From NCBI RefSeq assembly GCF_010727325.1, contig NZ_AP022565.1, positions 4,030,001-4,094,000 on the forward strand: DNA of 64,000 nucleotides, written 5' to 3'. Both the position numbers and the translations under genes were made by a program. Under the pieces are notes generated by a model, which saw only the letters and a list, made by a program, of their open reading frames with translations, was not told where the DNA came from and did not search any database. How positions within the stretch are numbered: position 1 is the first letter of the stretch; each line of letters begins with the position of its first letter. The stretch is from Mycolicibacterium alvei. Lineage in GTDB: Bacteria > Actinomycetota > Actinomycetes > Mycobacteriales > Mycobacteriaceae. Below are positions 37,080 to 46,079 of this stretch, piece after piece.

Positions 37080-37155
37080 GCGCCCGTAGCTCAACGGATA
37101 GAGCATCTGACTACGGATCAGAAGGTTAGGGGTTCGAATCCCTTCGGGCGCACCA
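37080..37155 (+). tRNA. tRNA-Arg (anticodon ACG)
   Basis: 76 nt including encoded CCA. Acceptor GCGCCCG/CGGGCGC, anticodon stem TCTGA/TCAGA around CTACGGA with ACG at 37113-37115. The A34 of this anticodon is the substrate of TadA, encoded at 50723 in this same window. Confidence 0.96.
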
Positions 37156-37159
37156 CAAT

Positions 37160-37193
37160 AAGCGAGGCGCGGTCTACGGACCGCGCCTCGCTT
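37160..37193 (+). terminator. Strong terminator of the tRNA-Ser/tRNA-Arg unit
   Basis: A perfect 15-bp stem, AAGCGAGGCGCGGTC (37160-37174) with GACCGCGCCTCGCTT (37179-37193) around a TACG tetraloop, followed by TTG-rich sequence. It starts 5 nt after the tRNA-Arg CCA. Confidence 0.9.
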
Positions 37194-37301
37194 TTGTTGT
37201 CGATTTGCTCGTCGAGATCGACGCCAGGGCTGTGATTCTGCGAAACAACAACCATGGTGTCGATTTCGGCGACGGGCGACGGGCGACGGGCGTGCAGGCC
37301 G

Positions 37302-37514
37302 CTACTCGGAGGCGACGGCGGCCGCGATGTCGACGGCTATTTCGCGCAGTACGTCGTCGGTGACGAACTGACGGGCGGCCTGACGGTCCAGCCGAAGCAC
37401 GCAGACCAGGAGTTCGATGTGGCCGGCCACCTGGACCCGGGCCAGCTCCGGCGGAAGCTGCAGCCCGTGCAGGTCGGCGAGGAAGCCGCGAAGTACGGTG
37501 ACGCGATCTTTCAT
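37302..37514 (-). CDS. Small hypothetical protein
   Basis: A 70-residue frame from ATG 37514 (MKDRVTVLRGFLADLHG) with normal codon use and an Arg/Leu-rich amphipathic composition ending IAVDIAAAVASE. An in-frame extension to 37754 exists but has atypical composition. No family is recognised and no strong ribosome site is seen. Confidence 0.4.
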   Translation of the reverse strand: MKDRVTVLRGFLADLHGLQLPPELARVQVAGHIELLVCVLRLDRQAARQFVTDDVLREIAVDIAAAVASE

Positions 37515-37816
37515 CCACGGTGACCGGTCGGCCACCGTGGATGTCGATGTTTTCAGCTGCCCGATGTAGCGGCGTTGCCGCGGCTGCTCGAACGCGCCGT
37601 GGTGGGCTTGACGTGTGGGATCCGAAGGACGCGGACGGGTTCGGACCCGGTATTCACCGTGTGGTGAAGCGCATCCGGTGAATGCCGCCGTGCGCATGAC
37701 CCTGGCTGTTGCCATGGCGTGTCTGTGACCCATCGTTCCCGTACCTGCCGACAATTGTGGTTTGCCAGTTAACTTTACGGGAACTTCTCAGGTTCAGCTC
37801 AGATTCATCCCGAGCG
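37515..37816. other. Poorly coding interval
   Basis: These 302 bp contain only the low-quality upstream extension of the small minus-strand frame and the region downstream of the convergent-side membrane gene. AT content rises near 37760-37800, which could hold a minus-strand promoter. Nothing firm is recognised. Confidence 0.4.
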
Positions 37817-38173
37817 TCAGTTCCAGAGCACTGCGATCGCCGACGCGAGCAGGGGCAGTATGCCGGCGGCGATGAACAGACCCATGACTGGTTGCCCACC
37901 CGCGCGACGCTGGCGGGCCGTACCGATTCCGAGCACCGCTCCGAGCGCCACCAGGATGACCAGCTTGGTGCCGATCTTGGGGTAGTTCAGGACGATGCCG
38001 GCCGGCCAGGGGGCGGCCAGGGCGATTCCGGTGACCAGCGACAGCACCATGCCGTAGGTCATCACGGGGGTGATGAGAAAGCGCCGTGCCGCGGCCTCGG
38101 CGATCCAGGCGCCGACCATCACCGCGAAACCGATCAGATGTGCGTAAACGACTACGCTGCGTAGTAGCTCCAT
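37817..38173 (-). CDS. Small integral membrane protein (Rv3771c-like)
   Basis: A 118-residue protein with four hydrophobic helices, beginning MELLRSVVVYAHLIGFAVMV with His12 in the first helix, then FLITPVMTYGMVLSLVTGIAL. ATG 38173 is chosen because the frame upstream of it is composed of atypical codons. The function is unknown. It is divergent from the phosphodiesterase gene 41 bp away. Confidence 0.7.
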   Translation of the reverse strand: MELLRSVVVYAHLIGFAVMVGAWIAEAAARRFLITPVMTYGMVLSLVTGIALAAPWPAGIVLNYPKIGTKLVILVALGAVLGIGTARQRRAGGQPVMGLFIAAGILPLLASAIAVLWN

Positions 38174-38214
38174 GGCCGGAGTGTAATGGCTCCCCTGACG
38201 TAGGCTCGGCTGAC

Positions 38215-38712
38215 ATGCGGCTGCTGCTGATCGCCGATACCCATGTACCCAAGCGCGCCAAGGATCTGCCGGCCCAGGTGTGGGACGAGGTGGACCGGGC
38301 GGATGTCGTTGTCCACGCCGGTGATTGGGTCGATTCCGCACTGCTGGATGTGCTCAGCTCGCGTGCTGCCCATCTGATCGGGTGCTGGGGCAACAACGAC
38401 GGGGCCGAGCTGCGCAGGCGGCTGCCCGAGCGCGCCGACGTGACCCTGGACGGTCTGCGCCTCACCGTCCTACACGAGACCGGCGCGGCCACGGGTCGGG
38501 AGGCCCGGATGGCGCGGGACTATCCCGGCACCGACGTCCTGGTCTTCGGGCACAGCCACATCCCGTGGGACACCACCGCGAAAACCGGGCTGCGCCTGTT
38601 GAATCCGGGCTCGCCGACGGACCGCCGGCGCCAGCCGTACTGCACGTATATGACGGCGCGCATCACCACCGGGGTGCTGTCCGACGTCAGCCTGCACACG
38701 CTGGACCGTTAG
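38215..38712 (+). CDS. YfcE-type metallophosphoesterase
   Basis: A 165-residue calcineurin-like phosphoesterase. Metal ligands are in LLIADTHVPK (D-x-H), VVHAGDWVD (GD), GCWGNND (GNxD), VLHETGA and FGHSHIP (GHTH-like). It probably hydrolyses phosphodiesters such as cyclic nucleotides; the substrate is unknown. Its TAG stop lies inside the 10-bp target duplication of the downstream insertion element, so the element landed at the very end of the gene without altering the protein. Confidence 0.88.
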   Translation: MRLLLIADTHVPKRAKDLPAQVWDEVDRADVVVHAGDWVDSALLDVLSSRAAHLIGCWGNNDGAELRRRLPERADVTLDGLRLTVLHETGAATGREARMARDYPGTDVLVFGHSHIPWDTTAKTGLRLLNPGSPTDRRRQPYCTYMTARITTGVLSDVSLHTLDR

Positions 38713-38748
38713 GGCCAATGCCGCGCAGTTAAGGTCCGCGCCCTGTTG

Positions 38749-40161
38749 TCAACCGTCGAGGATTTCGATGGTGATGGCGGTTGTGTAGTTGGTGCGGTCG
38801 ATGGCGCCTTTAGCCCGGTGCTTGGAAATGGCGCGTTTGACCACTCGGGGACTCGAGCGTGATCGCCGCGCTGGTAGCGGCTGGTTGAGGGCGGCGGCTC
38901 CGATGCAGCCGATCAGGTCGATGGTGGCGTCGGCGATCGTTGCGGCGGCGTGAATGACTTGGTCGCGGGCGGTGTTCAGGGCGACGGTGAGGCTCAGCCG
39001 GTCGGGGCCGATGTCGGGACGGGCCAGTGCGGTATCGGCCAGGGCGGTGCGCAGGGCCTGGTAGGTGATCAGCAGTGCGTAGACCTCTTGGGTGATGCCG
39101 GCGGGGGTACCCGCGCGCAGCACTCGTCCGCCCAGAATGGTCGATTTCAATTCCAGGTAGCTGGTTTCAATCTCCCACCGTTGATGGTAGAGCTCGACCA
39201 GTTCGTCTGCGGGATATTGCTTTTCGTCTAGCAGGGTGGTGACCAGGCGGTAGTGACCGTAGCGGGTCGCCCCGTCGAGCCGCACGCTGATGCGGGCGTC
39301 GATCACCCGCACGGTCACCGCGCCCATCCGTGCCAGCCACGTCCGGTCCGCCAGCGTCTTGATCGGGGGCAGCACACGGGCGTCTTTGCAGCGGATCAGC
39401 AACTCGGCATGGGTCGAGGCGATCTTTCCACGAGAGCTGTGACGGCGAAGTTGCGGTCAGCCAACAGCAGCATGTCTGGTTTCAGGCACCGCAGCAGCGT
39501 TGGTGCATAGGTGGTTTCGCCTACTCCGTAGGCGCCGAACACGGCATCGACGACGGTGCGGGTGCCACACGCCACGACCGTCAGCATGCGCAGCATCGGA
39601 TACCGGACTCGGCGTCGGGGCGGCCGGTTTGGCGGCCGAACGCTGCGGCGTTGGCTGCACTGTTGGGCACGAACATCGAGGTGCCGTCGATCGCGCAGAC
39701 CAACAGCCCATGCCAGCGCGTCGCGCCGACAGCCGGGCCGCGTACCAGGGTGAACAATTCGCGCAGCGGGGCAACTCCGACACGTCGCAATGCTTGTGAC
39801 AGTGCCGAAGAACCCGGTGCGGCCACGGTGACCGGATCCAGGCGGCGACCAGCCGCGCCCAGACCTGCTGGTATCCGATCTCGGCGAACAACGCCCCGGC
39901 CAGCAGCAGGTAGACCACGACCCGCGAGGGCAGCACCCGAACACGGCGCTGTACGCGGCCGGTGTTCTCCAAGGCGGCATCTACAAGATCGGCGGACACG
40001 ATCCGGGTCAACTCGCCCAGATGGCCCGGCGCGAACCGGCCCTGACGACCCGGTGGCCCAGGACAGATGACAGACTGAACAGACAGCGGAACTCCCTGGT
40101 GAGATGGTGTCTTTGGACGGACAATCCATCGATACCGGGAGTTCCGCTGTCCTACCGGCAT
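38749..40161 (-). pseudogene. IS4-family transposase with three frame changes
   Basis: Homology runs through four frame segments. The N-terminal IS4 domain (RIVSADLVDAALENTG, YQQVWARLVAAW) changes frame near 39840. It continues with the first catalytic Asp in VCAIDGTSMFVPNS, shifts again near 39600, and carries the second Asp in LLLADRNFAVTAL. A final shift near 39432 restores KIASTHAELLIRCKDA and the Y-R-E-K block YHQRWEIETSYLELKS. All DDE residues survive, but no single frame does. Sequencing indels or decay could explain this. Confidence 0.85.
40082..40151. repeat. 15-bp inverted repeat inside the IS, upstream of the transposase body
   Basis: GACAGCGGAACTCCC (40082-40096) is repeated exactly in inverse as GGGAGTTCCGCTGTC (40137-40151), with 40 bp between. 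It lies inside the IS near its right end, in the transposase leader. It could form an RNA hairpin that limits translation from outside transcripts. No flanking duplication suggests a nested element. Confidence 0.65.
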
Positions 40162-40261
40162 CCCACACGGCGTGTCACAATTGCCACACCAGTCACACGC
40201 TTAACTGCGCGGCATTGCCGTTAGGGCTCCCGATCCCCGTTGAAGTGGCAGGCTCGTCAAC

Positions 40262-42139
40262 ATGGAGCAAAAGCCGCCCGCCGCCGTCATCGAGGCCGCC
40301 CACCGCACACACCTGACGAACCTGCCGTTGGCGGACACCCGAGATTTCGAGGACGCCGACCGCGGCTTCATCGCCGCGCTCGAACCGTGTGTGGTGAAGG
40401 CCGCCGACGGAAGGGTCGTCTGGGACAACGACGCCTATGCGTTCCTCGAGGGAGATGCGCCGACGTCGGTGCATCCCAGCCTGTGGCGCCAATCGCAGCT
40501 GTGCGCCAAACAGGGCCTCTATGAGGTGGTCGAGGGCATCTACCAGGTGCGCGGCCTGGACCTGTCGAACATCAGCTTCATCGAGGGCGATACCGGCGTC
40601 ATCGTGATCGATCCGCTGATCTCCACCGAGACCGCTGCCGCCGCGATGGCGTTGTACCGGGCGCACCGGGGAAACCGTGCGGTCAGCGCCGTTATTTATA
40701 CCCACAGCCACGCCGACCATTTCGGCGGTGTGCTGGGGGTGACGAATCAGGCCGATGTCGATGCGGGCAAGGTCGCCGTCATCGCGCCGGAACACTTCAC
40801 CGAGCACGCGGTGCAGGAGAACGTCTACGCGGGCACCGCGATGGCGCGGAGGGCCGGCTACATGTACGGCGCGGCGCTGGCCCGCGGCCCGCAGGGTCAG
40901 GTCGGTTGCGGGCTGGGTCAGGTCGGCTCGACGGGGGAGGTGGCGCTGATCGTCCCGACCCTCGATATCCGCGAAACCGGGGAGACCCACACCATCGACG
41001 GCATCGAGATCGAATTCCAGATGGCGCCGGGCACCGAGGCGCCCGCCGAGATGCACTTCTACTTCCCGAAGTTCCGCGCACTGTGCATGGCCGAGAACGC
41101 CACCCACAATCTGCACAACCTGCTGACCCTTCGTGGTGCGCTGGTGCGTGATCCGCACGGCTGGGCGGGCTATCTGACCGAGGCCATCGACACCTTCTCC
41201 GACCGCGCCGACGTGGTGTTCGCCTCCCACCACTGGCCCACCTGGGGTCGCGAGCGGATCGTCGAATTCCTCTCGCTGCAACGGGATCTGTACGCCTACC
41301 TGCATGATCAGACGCTGCGCCAGCTCAACCAGGGCCATACGGGGATCGAGATCGCCGAGCAGTTCCAGTTGCCGCCGGCCCTGGAGACGGCCTGGCACGC
41401 CCACGGTTACTACGGTTCGGTGAGCCACAACGTCAAGGCGGTCTATCAGCGGTACATGGGTTGGTTCGACGGCAATCCAGGCCGGCTGTGGCCGCATCCG
41501 CCCGAGGCGCTCGGCCCCCGCTACGTGGAGGCCATGGGCGGTGCCGACCGGGTCGTCGAGCTGGCCAGCAAAGCCTTTGTTGACGGAGATTTCCGCTGGG
41601 CGGCAACGCTTCTCGACCACGTGATCTTCACCGATGAAAACCACGCGCGGGCCCGCGAACTGTACGCCGACGTGCTCGAGCAGCTGGCCTACGGTGCGGA
41701 GAACGCCACGTGGCGCAATTTCTTCCTGAGCGGTGCCACCGAACTGCGGGACGGAAACTTCGGAACCCCGACCACCTCGGCATCCCCGTCGCTGCTCGGG
41801 CAGCTCACTCCCGAGCAGATCTTCGACACCTTCGCGATCAACGTGAACGGGCCGCGGGCCTGGGATCTGGACCTGGCTGTGGATGTGACCTTCCTCGATG
41901 CGGCGGTCAACTACCGGCTCACCCTGCGTAACGGGGTGCTGGTCTACCGCAAGGCCGATGCCGATGCGGCGAGCGCGCAGGCCACCGTGAAGCTTGCGAA
42001 CAAGCTGCGGCTGCTGGCCTTCGCGGCGGGCGATGCGACCTCACCCGGCCTGGAGGTCACCGGTGACGCCGACGCGTTGCCGTCACTGGTGGCGGCGCTG
42101 GATCGGCCCGATCCCGGATTCAACATCGTCACACCGTGA
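40262..42139 (+). CDS. Alkylsulfatase / SdsA-type metallo-beta-lactamase-fold hydrolase
   Basis: A 625-residue class III alkylsulfatase. The zinc motif YTHSHADHFGG (146-156), the acidic ligands in MAENATHNLHN and HHWPTWG are present, followed by the dimerisation domain and a C-terminal SCP2-like lipid-binding domain (about 500-625). It would split alkyl sulfates such as dodecyl sulfate to alcohol and sulfate. No signal peptide is seen. It begins 35 bp after the IS target duplication, so its promoter may lie in or near the IS end. Confidence 0.92.
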   Translation: MEQKPPAAVIEAAHRTHLTNLPLADTRDFEDADRGFIAALEPCVVKAADGRVVWDNDAYAFLEGDAPTSVHPSLWRQSQLCAKQGLYEVVEGIYQVRGLDLSNISFIEGDTGVIVIDPLISTETAAAAMALYRAHRGNRAVSAVIYTHSHADHFGGVLGVTNQADVDAGKVAVIAPEHFTEHAVQENVYAGTAMARRAGYMYGAALARGPQGQVGCGLGQVGSTGEVALIVPTLDIRETGETHTIDGIEIEFQMAPGTEAPAEMHFYFPKFRALCMAENATHNLHNLLTLRGALVRDPHGWAGYLTEAIDTFSDRADVVFASHHWPTWGRERIVEFLSLQRDLYAYLHDQTLRQLNQGHTGIEIAEQFQLPPALETAWHAHGYYGSVSHNVKAVYQRYMGWFDGNPGRLWPHPPEALGPRYVEAMGGADRVVELASKAFVDGDFRWAATLLDHVIFTDENHARARELYADVLEQLAYGAENATWRNFFLSGATELRDGNFGTPTTSASPSLLGQLTPEQIFDTFAINVNGPRAWDLDLAVDVTFLDAAVNYRLTLRNGVLVYRKADADAASAQATVKLANKLRLLAFAAGDATSPGLEVTGDADALPSLVAALDRPDPGFNIVTP

Positions 42140-42166
42140 GGTGGACGGGGCATGGGCGTGCCTGCC

Positions 42167-42922
42167 TCAGGGCAGCCCGCCATCGACCCGCACGATGGAT
42201 CCGGTGGTGAAGCTCGACGCATCCGACATCAGAAACAGTGCGGCGCCGACGATCTCGGGCGGGTTGCCGGCCCGCTGCAGGGCCAGGTGGCCGAACGGGT
42301 CGCCGGCCATGTCCCAGGCCTTGCTGACATCGGTGAGAAAGGGCCCGGCCATCAGGGTGTTGACCCGCACGGTCGGCCCGAACGCCTTCGCCAGTCCTTC
42401 CGTCATCGCGTTGAGCCCGGCCTTGGCCGCGGCGTAGGGCAGCATGTACTGGTCCGGCCGCAGCGATCCGGATGAGCTGACGTTGACGATCGTGCCGCCG
42501 CCGTCGGCCGCCATGCGCTCACCGAGCAGGGCCGAAAGCCGGAACGGACCTTTGAGATTCAGGTTGAAGACCGAGTCGAACAGTTTCTCGGTGACCGAGC
42601 CCAGCGATTCGTACAGCGGTGACATACCGGCGTTGTTGACCAACACATCGACCTTGCCGAACCGCTCGTAGGTCGCGTCGACCAGACCGTCGAGCTGATC
42701 CCACCGGCCCACGTGCACCTGATAGGGCAGGGCGGCACGGCCGGTGGCCGCGGAGATCTCGTCGGCGGCGGCCACGCAGGAGTCCAGGTTGCGGCTGGCG
42801 ATCACCACGTCGGCCCCACACCGTGCCGCTCCCATCGCGATCTCGCGGCCCAGCCCGCGGCTGCCGCCGGTGACCAGCACCACCCGGTCGGTGAGGTCGA
42901 ACAACTCGTCGGCATATCCCAT
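42167..42922 (-). CDS. Short-chain dehydrogenase/reductase
   Basis: A 251-residue classical SDR with TGGSRGLGREIA, NNAGMSPLYES, the catalytic Ser in VNVSSSGSL and YAAAK. It ends with VRVDGGLP as in FabG-like oxidoreductases. ATG 42922 (MGYADELFDL) follows a GAGAGGGT site and leaves room for the divergent gene. The substrate is unknown. Confidence 0.88.
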   Translation of the reverse strand: MGYADELFDLTDRVVLVTGGSRGLGREIAMGAARCGADVVIASRNLDSCVAAADEISAATGRAALPYQVHVGRWDQLDGLVDATYERFGKVDVLVNNAGMSPLYESLGSVTEKLFDSVFNLNLKGPFRLSALLGERMAADGGGTIVNVSSSGSLRPDQYMLPYAAAKAGLNAMTEGLAKAFGPTVRVNTLMAGPFLTDVSKAWDMAGDPFGHLALQRAGNPPEIVGAALFLMSDASSFTTGSIVRVDGGLP

Positions 42923-42970
42923 GTGATGACCCTCTCCGGCCCTCGGACACCGCGGCCCTATGGTGGCACG

Positions 42971-43579
42971 GTGCAACTGCTTCTGGTCCGACATGCTTTA
43001 CCGCTGCGTAGCGAGCCCGGTCAAGGGTCTGATCCCGACCTGTCCGCCGAGGGCATTGCCCAGGCGGAGCGGCTGCCGGCCGCCCTGTCCCGGTTCCCCG
43101 TCCGCCGGCTCGTCAGCAGCCCTCAGCGGCGCGCGATCCAGACCGCGGGACCGGTCGCCAAGGAGCTGGGTCTGCAGGTCGACGTCGACGAGCGGCTCGC
43201 CGAGTACGACCGTGACATGTCGCACTACGTGCCGATCGAGGAGATCGCCAAGGAGAACCCCGAGGAGCTGGCGCGGCTGGTGAGCGGTCACCTGCCCAGC
43301 AGCGTGGACGAGGACGCGTTCATGGCGCGGATCAGCGCCGCGGTCGAGGACCTGGTGGCGGCCGGTGACCATGACGGCACCGTCGTGGTGTTCAGCCACG
43401 GCGGGGTGATCAACGTGCTGCTGCACCAGATCCTGCAGACCCAGCGGCTGCTGTCCTTTCATGTCGACTACGCCTCGGTCACCCGGTTGCTGTCGTCCCG
43501 TTCGGGCAAGCTGGCCGTCGCCTCGGTCAACGGCACCGAACATGTATGGGACCTGCTGCCGCGAAATGTCCGGTGGTAA
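42971..43579 (+). CDS. Histidine phosphatase (phosphoglycerate-mutase fold)
   Basis: A 202-residue enzyme from GTG 42971. The catalytic motif LLVRHALPLR with the phospho-accepting His, SSPQRRAIQTA, the acid in RLAEYDRD and the second His in VVFSHGGVINV define the branch-2-like fold. It acts on an unknown phosphate ester. It runs 3 bp before the phosphotransferase gene, so they share an operon. Confidence 0.87.
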   Translation: MQLLLVRHALPLRSEPGQGSDPDLSAEGIAQAERLPAALSRFPVRRLVSSPQRRAIQTAGPVAKELGLQVDVDERLAEYDRDMSHYVPIEEIAKENPEELARLVSGHLPSSVDEDAFMARISAAVEDLVAAGDHDGTVVVFSHGGVINVLLHQILQTQRLLSFHVDYASVTRLLSSRSGKLAVASVNGTEHVWDLLPRNVRW

Positions 43580-43582
43580 ACA

Positions 43583-44611
43583 GTGACGGTGACAAATCTG
43601 GAGGGTCTCGATCTGACCGCCCTGGACCGGCATCTGCGTTCGGAGGGCATCGCCCGCAGCGGTGAGCTCCGCGCCGAGCTGATCGCCGGTGGCCGCTCCA
43701 ACCTGACTTTCCGGGTCTGCGACGACGCTTCGGCATGGGTACTGCGCCGCCCGCCGCTGCACGGTCTGACCCCGTCCGCGCACGACATGGCCCGCGAGTA
43801 CAAGGTGGTGGCCGCGCTGGCCGGCACCGCGGTGCCCGTCGCCCGGGCGGTCACGATGAGCAACGACGACTCCGTGCTGGGCGCGCCGTTCCAGATGGTC
43901 GAGAACGTCACGGGCCAGGTGGTGCGCAGCGCTGACGAGTTGGCTGCGATCGGCGACGAGCAGGTGATCAGCGACAGCGTCGACGCGCTGATCCGGGTGC
44001 TGGCCGACCTGCACGCGGTCGATTACGAGGCGGTCGGACTCGGCGACTTCGGCAAGCCCGCGGGCTATCTGGAACGTCAGGTGCGCCGCTGGGGTTCGCA
44101 GTGGGACCTGGTCCGCCTGCCCGACGATCCCCGCGACGACGACGTCAAGCGTCTGCACCAGGCCCTCGCGGATTCGGTTCCGGCCCAGAGCCGCAACTCG
44201 ATCGTCCACGGTGACTACCGCATCGACAACACGATCCTGGACGCGCAGGATCCGACGAAGGTCCTCGCGGTGCTGGACTGGGAACTCTCGACGCTGGGAG
44301 ACCCGCTGAGCGATGCCGCGCTGATGTGTGTGTACCGCGACCCGATGTTCAACCTGATCCTGAGCATGGAAGCGGCGTGGAGCTCACCGCAGATGCCTTC
44401 GGCCGACGAGTTGGCCAACCGCTATTCGTTGCAGTCCGGCCAGGACCTGGCGCACTGGGACTTCTACATGGCGCTGGCCTACTTCAAGGCAGCGATCATC
44501 GCCGCGGGTATCGACTTCCGTGCCCGCCAGGGCTCTGAGTCGCCGGGTGGCTCGAGTGTCGGCGCCGCGGTGGCCCCGGCGATTGCCTCGGGTCTGCGCG
44601 CCTTGAGCTGA
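43583..44611 (+). CDS. Phosphotransferase-family protein (FadE36/APH-like)
   Basis: A 342-residue aminoglycoside-phosphotransferase-like kinase fold, with the glycine loop IAGGRSNLTFRV, Lys/Arg pocket WVLRRPP, Brenner motif IVHGDYRIDN and metal-binding VLDWELSTLGDP. Relatives of this subgroup accompany acyl-CoA dehydrogenases and phosphorylate hydroxyacyl intermediates in unusual acyl-CoA breakdown. GTG 43583 starts 3 bp after the upstream stop. The substrate is inferred only at class level. Confidence 0.87.
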   Translation: MTVTNLEGLDLTALDRHLRSEGIARSGELRAELIAGGRSNLTFRVCDDASAWVLRRPPLHGLTPSAHDMAREYKVVAALAGTAVPVARAVTMSNDDSVLGAPFQMVENVTGQVVRSADELAAIGDEQVISDSVDALIRVLADLHAVDYEAVGLGDFGKPAGYLERQVRRWGSQWDLVRLPDDPRDDDVKRLHQALADSVPAQSRNSIVHGDYRIDNTILDAQDPTKVLAVLDWELSTLGDPLSDAALMCVYRDPMFNLILSMEAAWSSPQMPSADELANRYSLQSGQDLAHWDFYMALAYFKAAIIAAGIDFRARQGSESPGGSSVGAAVAPAIASGLRALS

Positions 44612-44614
44612 CCG

Positions 44615-45031
44615 TCAGTCGCGTTGAGCGGCCTTGTAGTTCTTCTTGGCCGCGCGGCGCAACTGGAAGATCCGCGCCGATCCGGCAGCGACGGTCAGCA
44701 ATCCGCCGGCCACCGCGGCGCCCAGGATGGCCACGCCCGTCGGCAAGGACCAGTGCCAGGCCAGGAACGTCATCGGTACCGGTTCGGTGTTCTGTGCGAT
44801 GAAGATCAGCAGCACGATCAACACCAGAAAACCCAGGATCAATGCTGACCAGAGCGCCCCGGCGCGGGTGAGCTTGGGCTCGGTGGCCTTGTCTGGTTTG
44901 GTGCCGGACTTGTCCGCCTTGGCAGGGGCCTTGCCGGCATCGCTGGCATTGCCTGGGTCGGGCGACGGCGGCACCGGCACATTCGGCGTCGGCTCAGGCA
45001 CGTCGGGCGATGCAGACGGATCGCTGGTCAT
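44615..45031 (-). CDS. LapA-domain (DUF1049) membrane protein (Rv3760-like)
   Basis: A 138-residue protein. The first 55 residues are Pro/Ala/Lys/Asp-rich and disordered, followed by two membrane helices (WSALILGFLVLIVLLIFIAQ and GVAILGAAVAGGLLTVAAG) and a basic tail (LRRAAKKNYKAAQRD). The two-helix unit with QNTEPV between matches the LapA/DUF1049 family. ATG 45031 is chosen at the start of clean codon use. The role is unknown. Confidence 0.78.
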   Translation of the reverse strand: MTSDPSASPDVPEPTPNVPVPPSPDPGNASDAGKAPAKADKSGTKPDKATEPKLTRAGALWSALILGFLVLIVLLIFIAQNTEPVPMTFLAWHWSLPTGVAILGAAVAGGLLTVAAGSARIFQLRRAAKKNYKAAQRD

Positions 45032-45146
45032 GCTGACATCTTTGCCCGTTGAGCCGTCAAAGCAAACACCATGGGGTAAATCGCGGCGGCATGTCGGCTC
45101 TGCCATTAGGGTCGGGGCAGGCTGAACGCGTCGAAAGGACGTGCGG

Positions 45147-46079
45147 ATGCAGCGCAAAACCCCGGCCGTACTGGCCATATTGCTTGCGCTGTTGTTGTCT
45201 GCCTGCGGTAGTGCCAACCCGCTGGGTGGCGGACCGGTCTCGGGCGACCTGAAGTCGATCACCGTCGGATCGGCTGACTTCCCGGAGTCCAAGATTCTCG
45301 CCGAGATCTATGCCCAGGTGCTGGAGGTCAATGGCTTTCAGATCAGGAGGCAGTTCGGTATCGGTAGCCGTGAAACGTATGTACCTGCGGTGCAGGATCA
45401 TTCGATCGATCTGATCCCCGAGTACACCGGAAACCTCTTGCAGTATTTCGACGCGGAGGCGACTGCCACCACCCCGGATGAGGTATTGATCGCGCTGCTG
45501 AAGGCCATGCCGGGTGACCTGTCGATCCTGTATCCCTCTCCGGCCGAGGACAAGGACACCCTCGCCGTCGCCGCCGAGACCGCCCGACGTTGGAACCTCA
45601 AGACCATCGCGGATCTGGCCGTGCATTCGGCAGAGGTGAAAGTCGGTGGACCGTCGGAGTTTCAGACCAGGCAGACCGGGCTGGTGGGTCTGAAGTCCCG
45701 CTATGGGCTGGACATTGCGCCGGTCAATTTCGTCGCGATCAGCGACGGTGGCGGGCCGGCCACCGTTCAGGCCCTCAACAGCGGTGCCGTCACCGCCGCG
45801 AACATCTTCAGCACCTCACCGGCGATCGAGCAGTACCACCTGGTGCCGCTGGAGGATCCCGAGAACGTCTTCCTGGCCGCCAATGTCGTTCCGCTGGTGG
45901 CTTCGCAGAAGATGTCGAATGAACTCAAGACCGTGCTCGACGCGGTGTCGGCCAAGCTCACCACCGAGGCCCTGATCGAGTTGAACACGGCGGTAGAGGG
46001 CAATGCCGGTGTCGACCCGGACGAGGCCGCCGGAAAGTGGATCAGGGACAACGGATTCGACAAGCGGGTGACCAAATGA
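45147..46079 (+). CDS. proX: ProX, osmoprotectant-binding lipoprotein
   Basis: A 310-residue substrate-binding lipoprotein for glycine betaine or related compatible solutes. Lipobox LLSAC places the anchor at Cys20. The mature part has SADFPESKILAEIYAQ and LIPEYTGNLLQYF, typical of the OpuC/ProX family. ATG 45147 is better than GTG 45141 because AAAGGA is then 8 bp away. It is first of the proXVWZ operon and overlaps proV as ATGA. Confidence 0.93.
   Translation: MQRKTPAVLAILLALLLSACGSANPLGGGPVSGDLKSITVGSADFPESKILAEIYAQVLEVNGFQIRRQFGIGSRETYVPAVQDHSIDLIPEYTGNLLQYFDAEATATTPDEVLIALLKAMPGDLSILYPSPAEDKDTLAVAAETARRWNLKTIADLAVHSAEVKVGGPSEFQTRQTGLVGLKSRYGLDIAPVNFVAISDGGGPATVQALNSGAVTAANIFSTSPAIEQYHLVPLEDPENVFLAANVVPLVASQKMSNELKTVLDAVSAKLTTEALIELNTAVEGNAGVDPDEAAGKWIRDNGFDKRVTK

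Larger units (their letters stand above)
38706..40227 (-). mobile_element. IS4-like insertion sequence with 10-bp target duplication
   Basis: The element spans 38716-40217 (1502 bp). It is bounded by perfect 18-bp terminal inverted repeats CAATGCCGCGCAGTTAAG (38716-38733 and, inverted, 40200-40217). The flanks repeat CCGTTAGGGC (38706-38715 and 40218-40227) as target-site duplication. It carries one transposase gene in several frames. The intact ends and duplication point to a fairly recent insertion. Confidence 0.9.
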
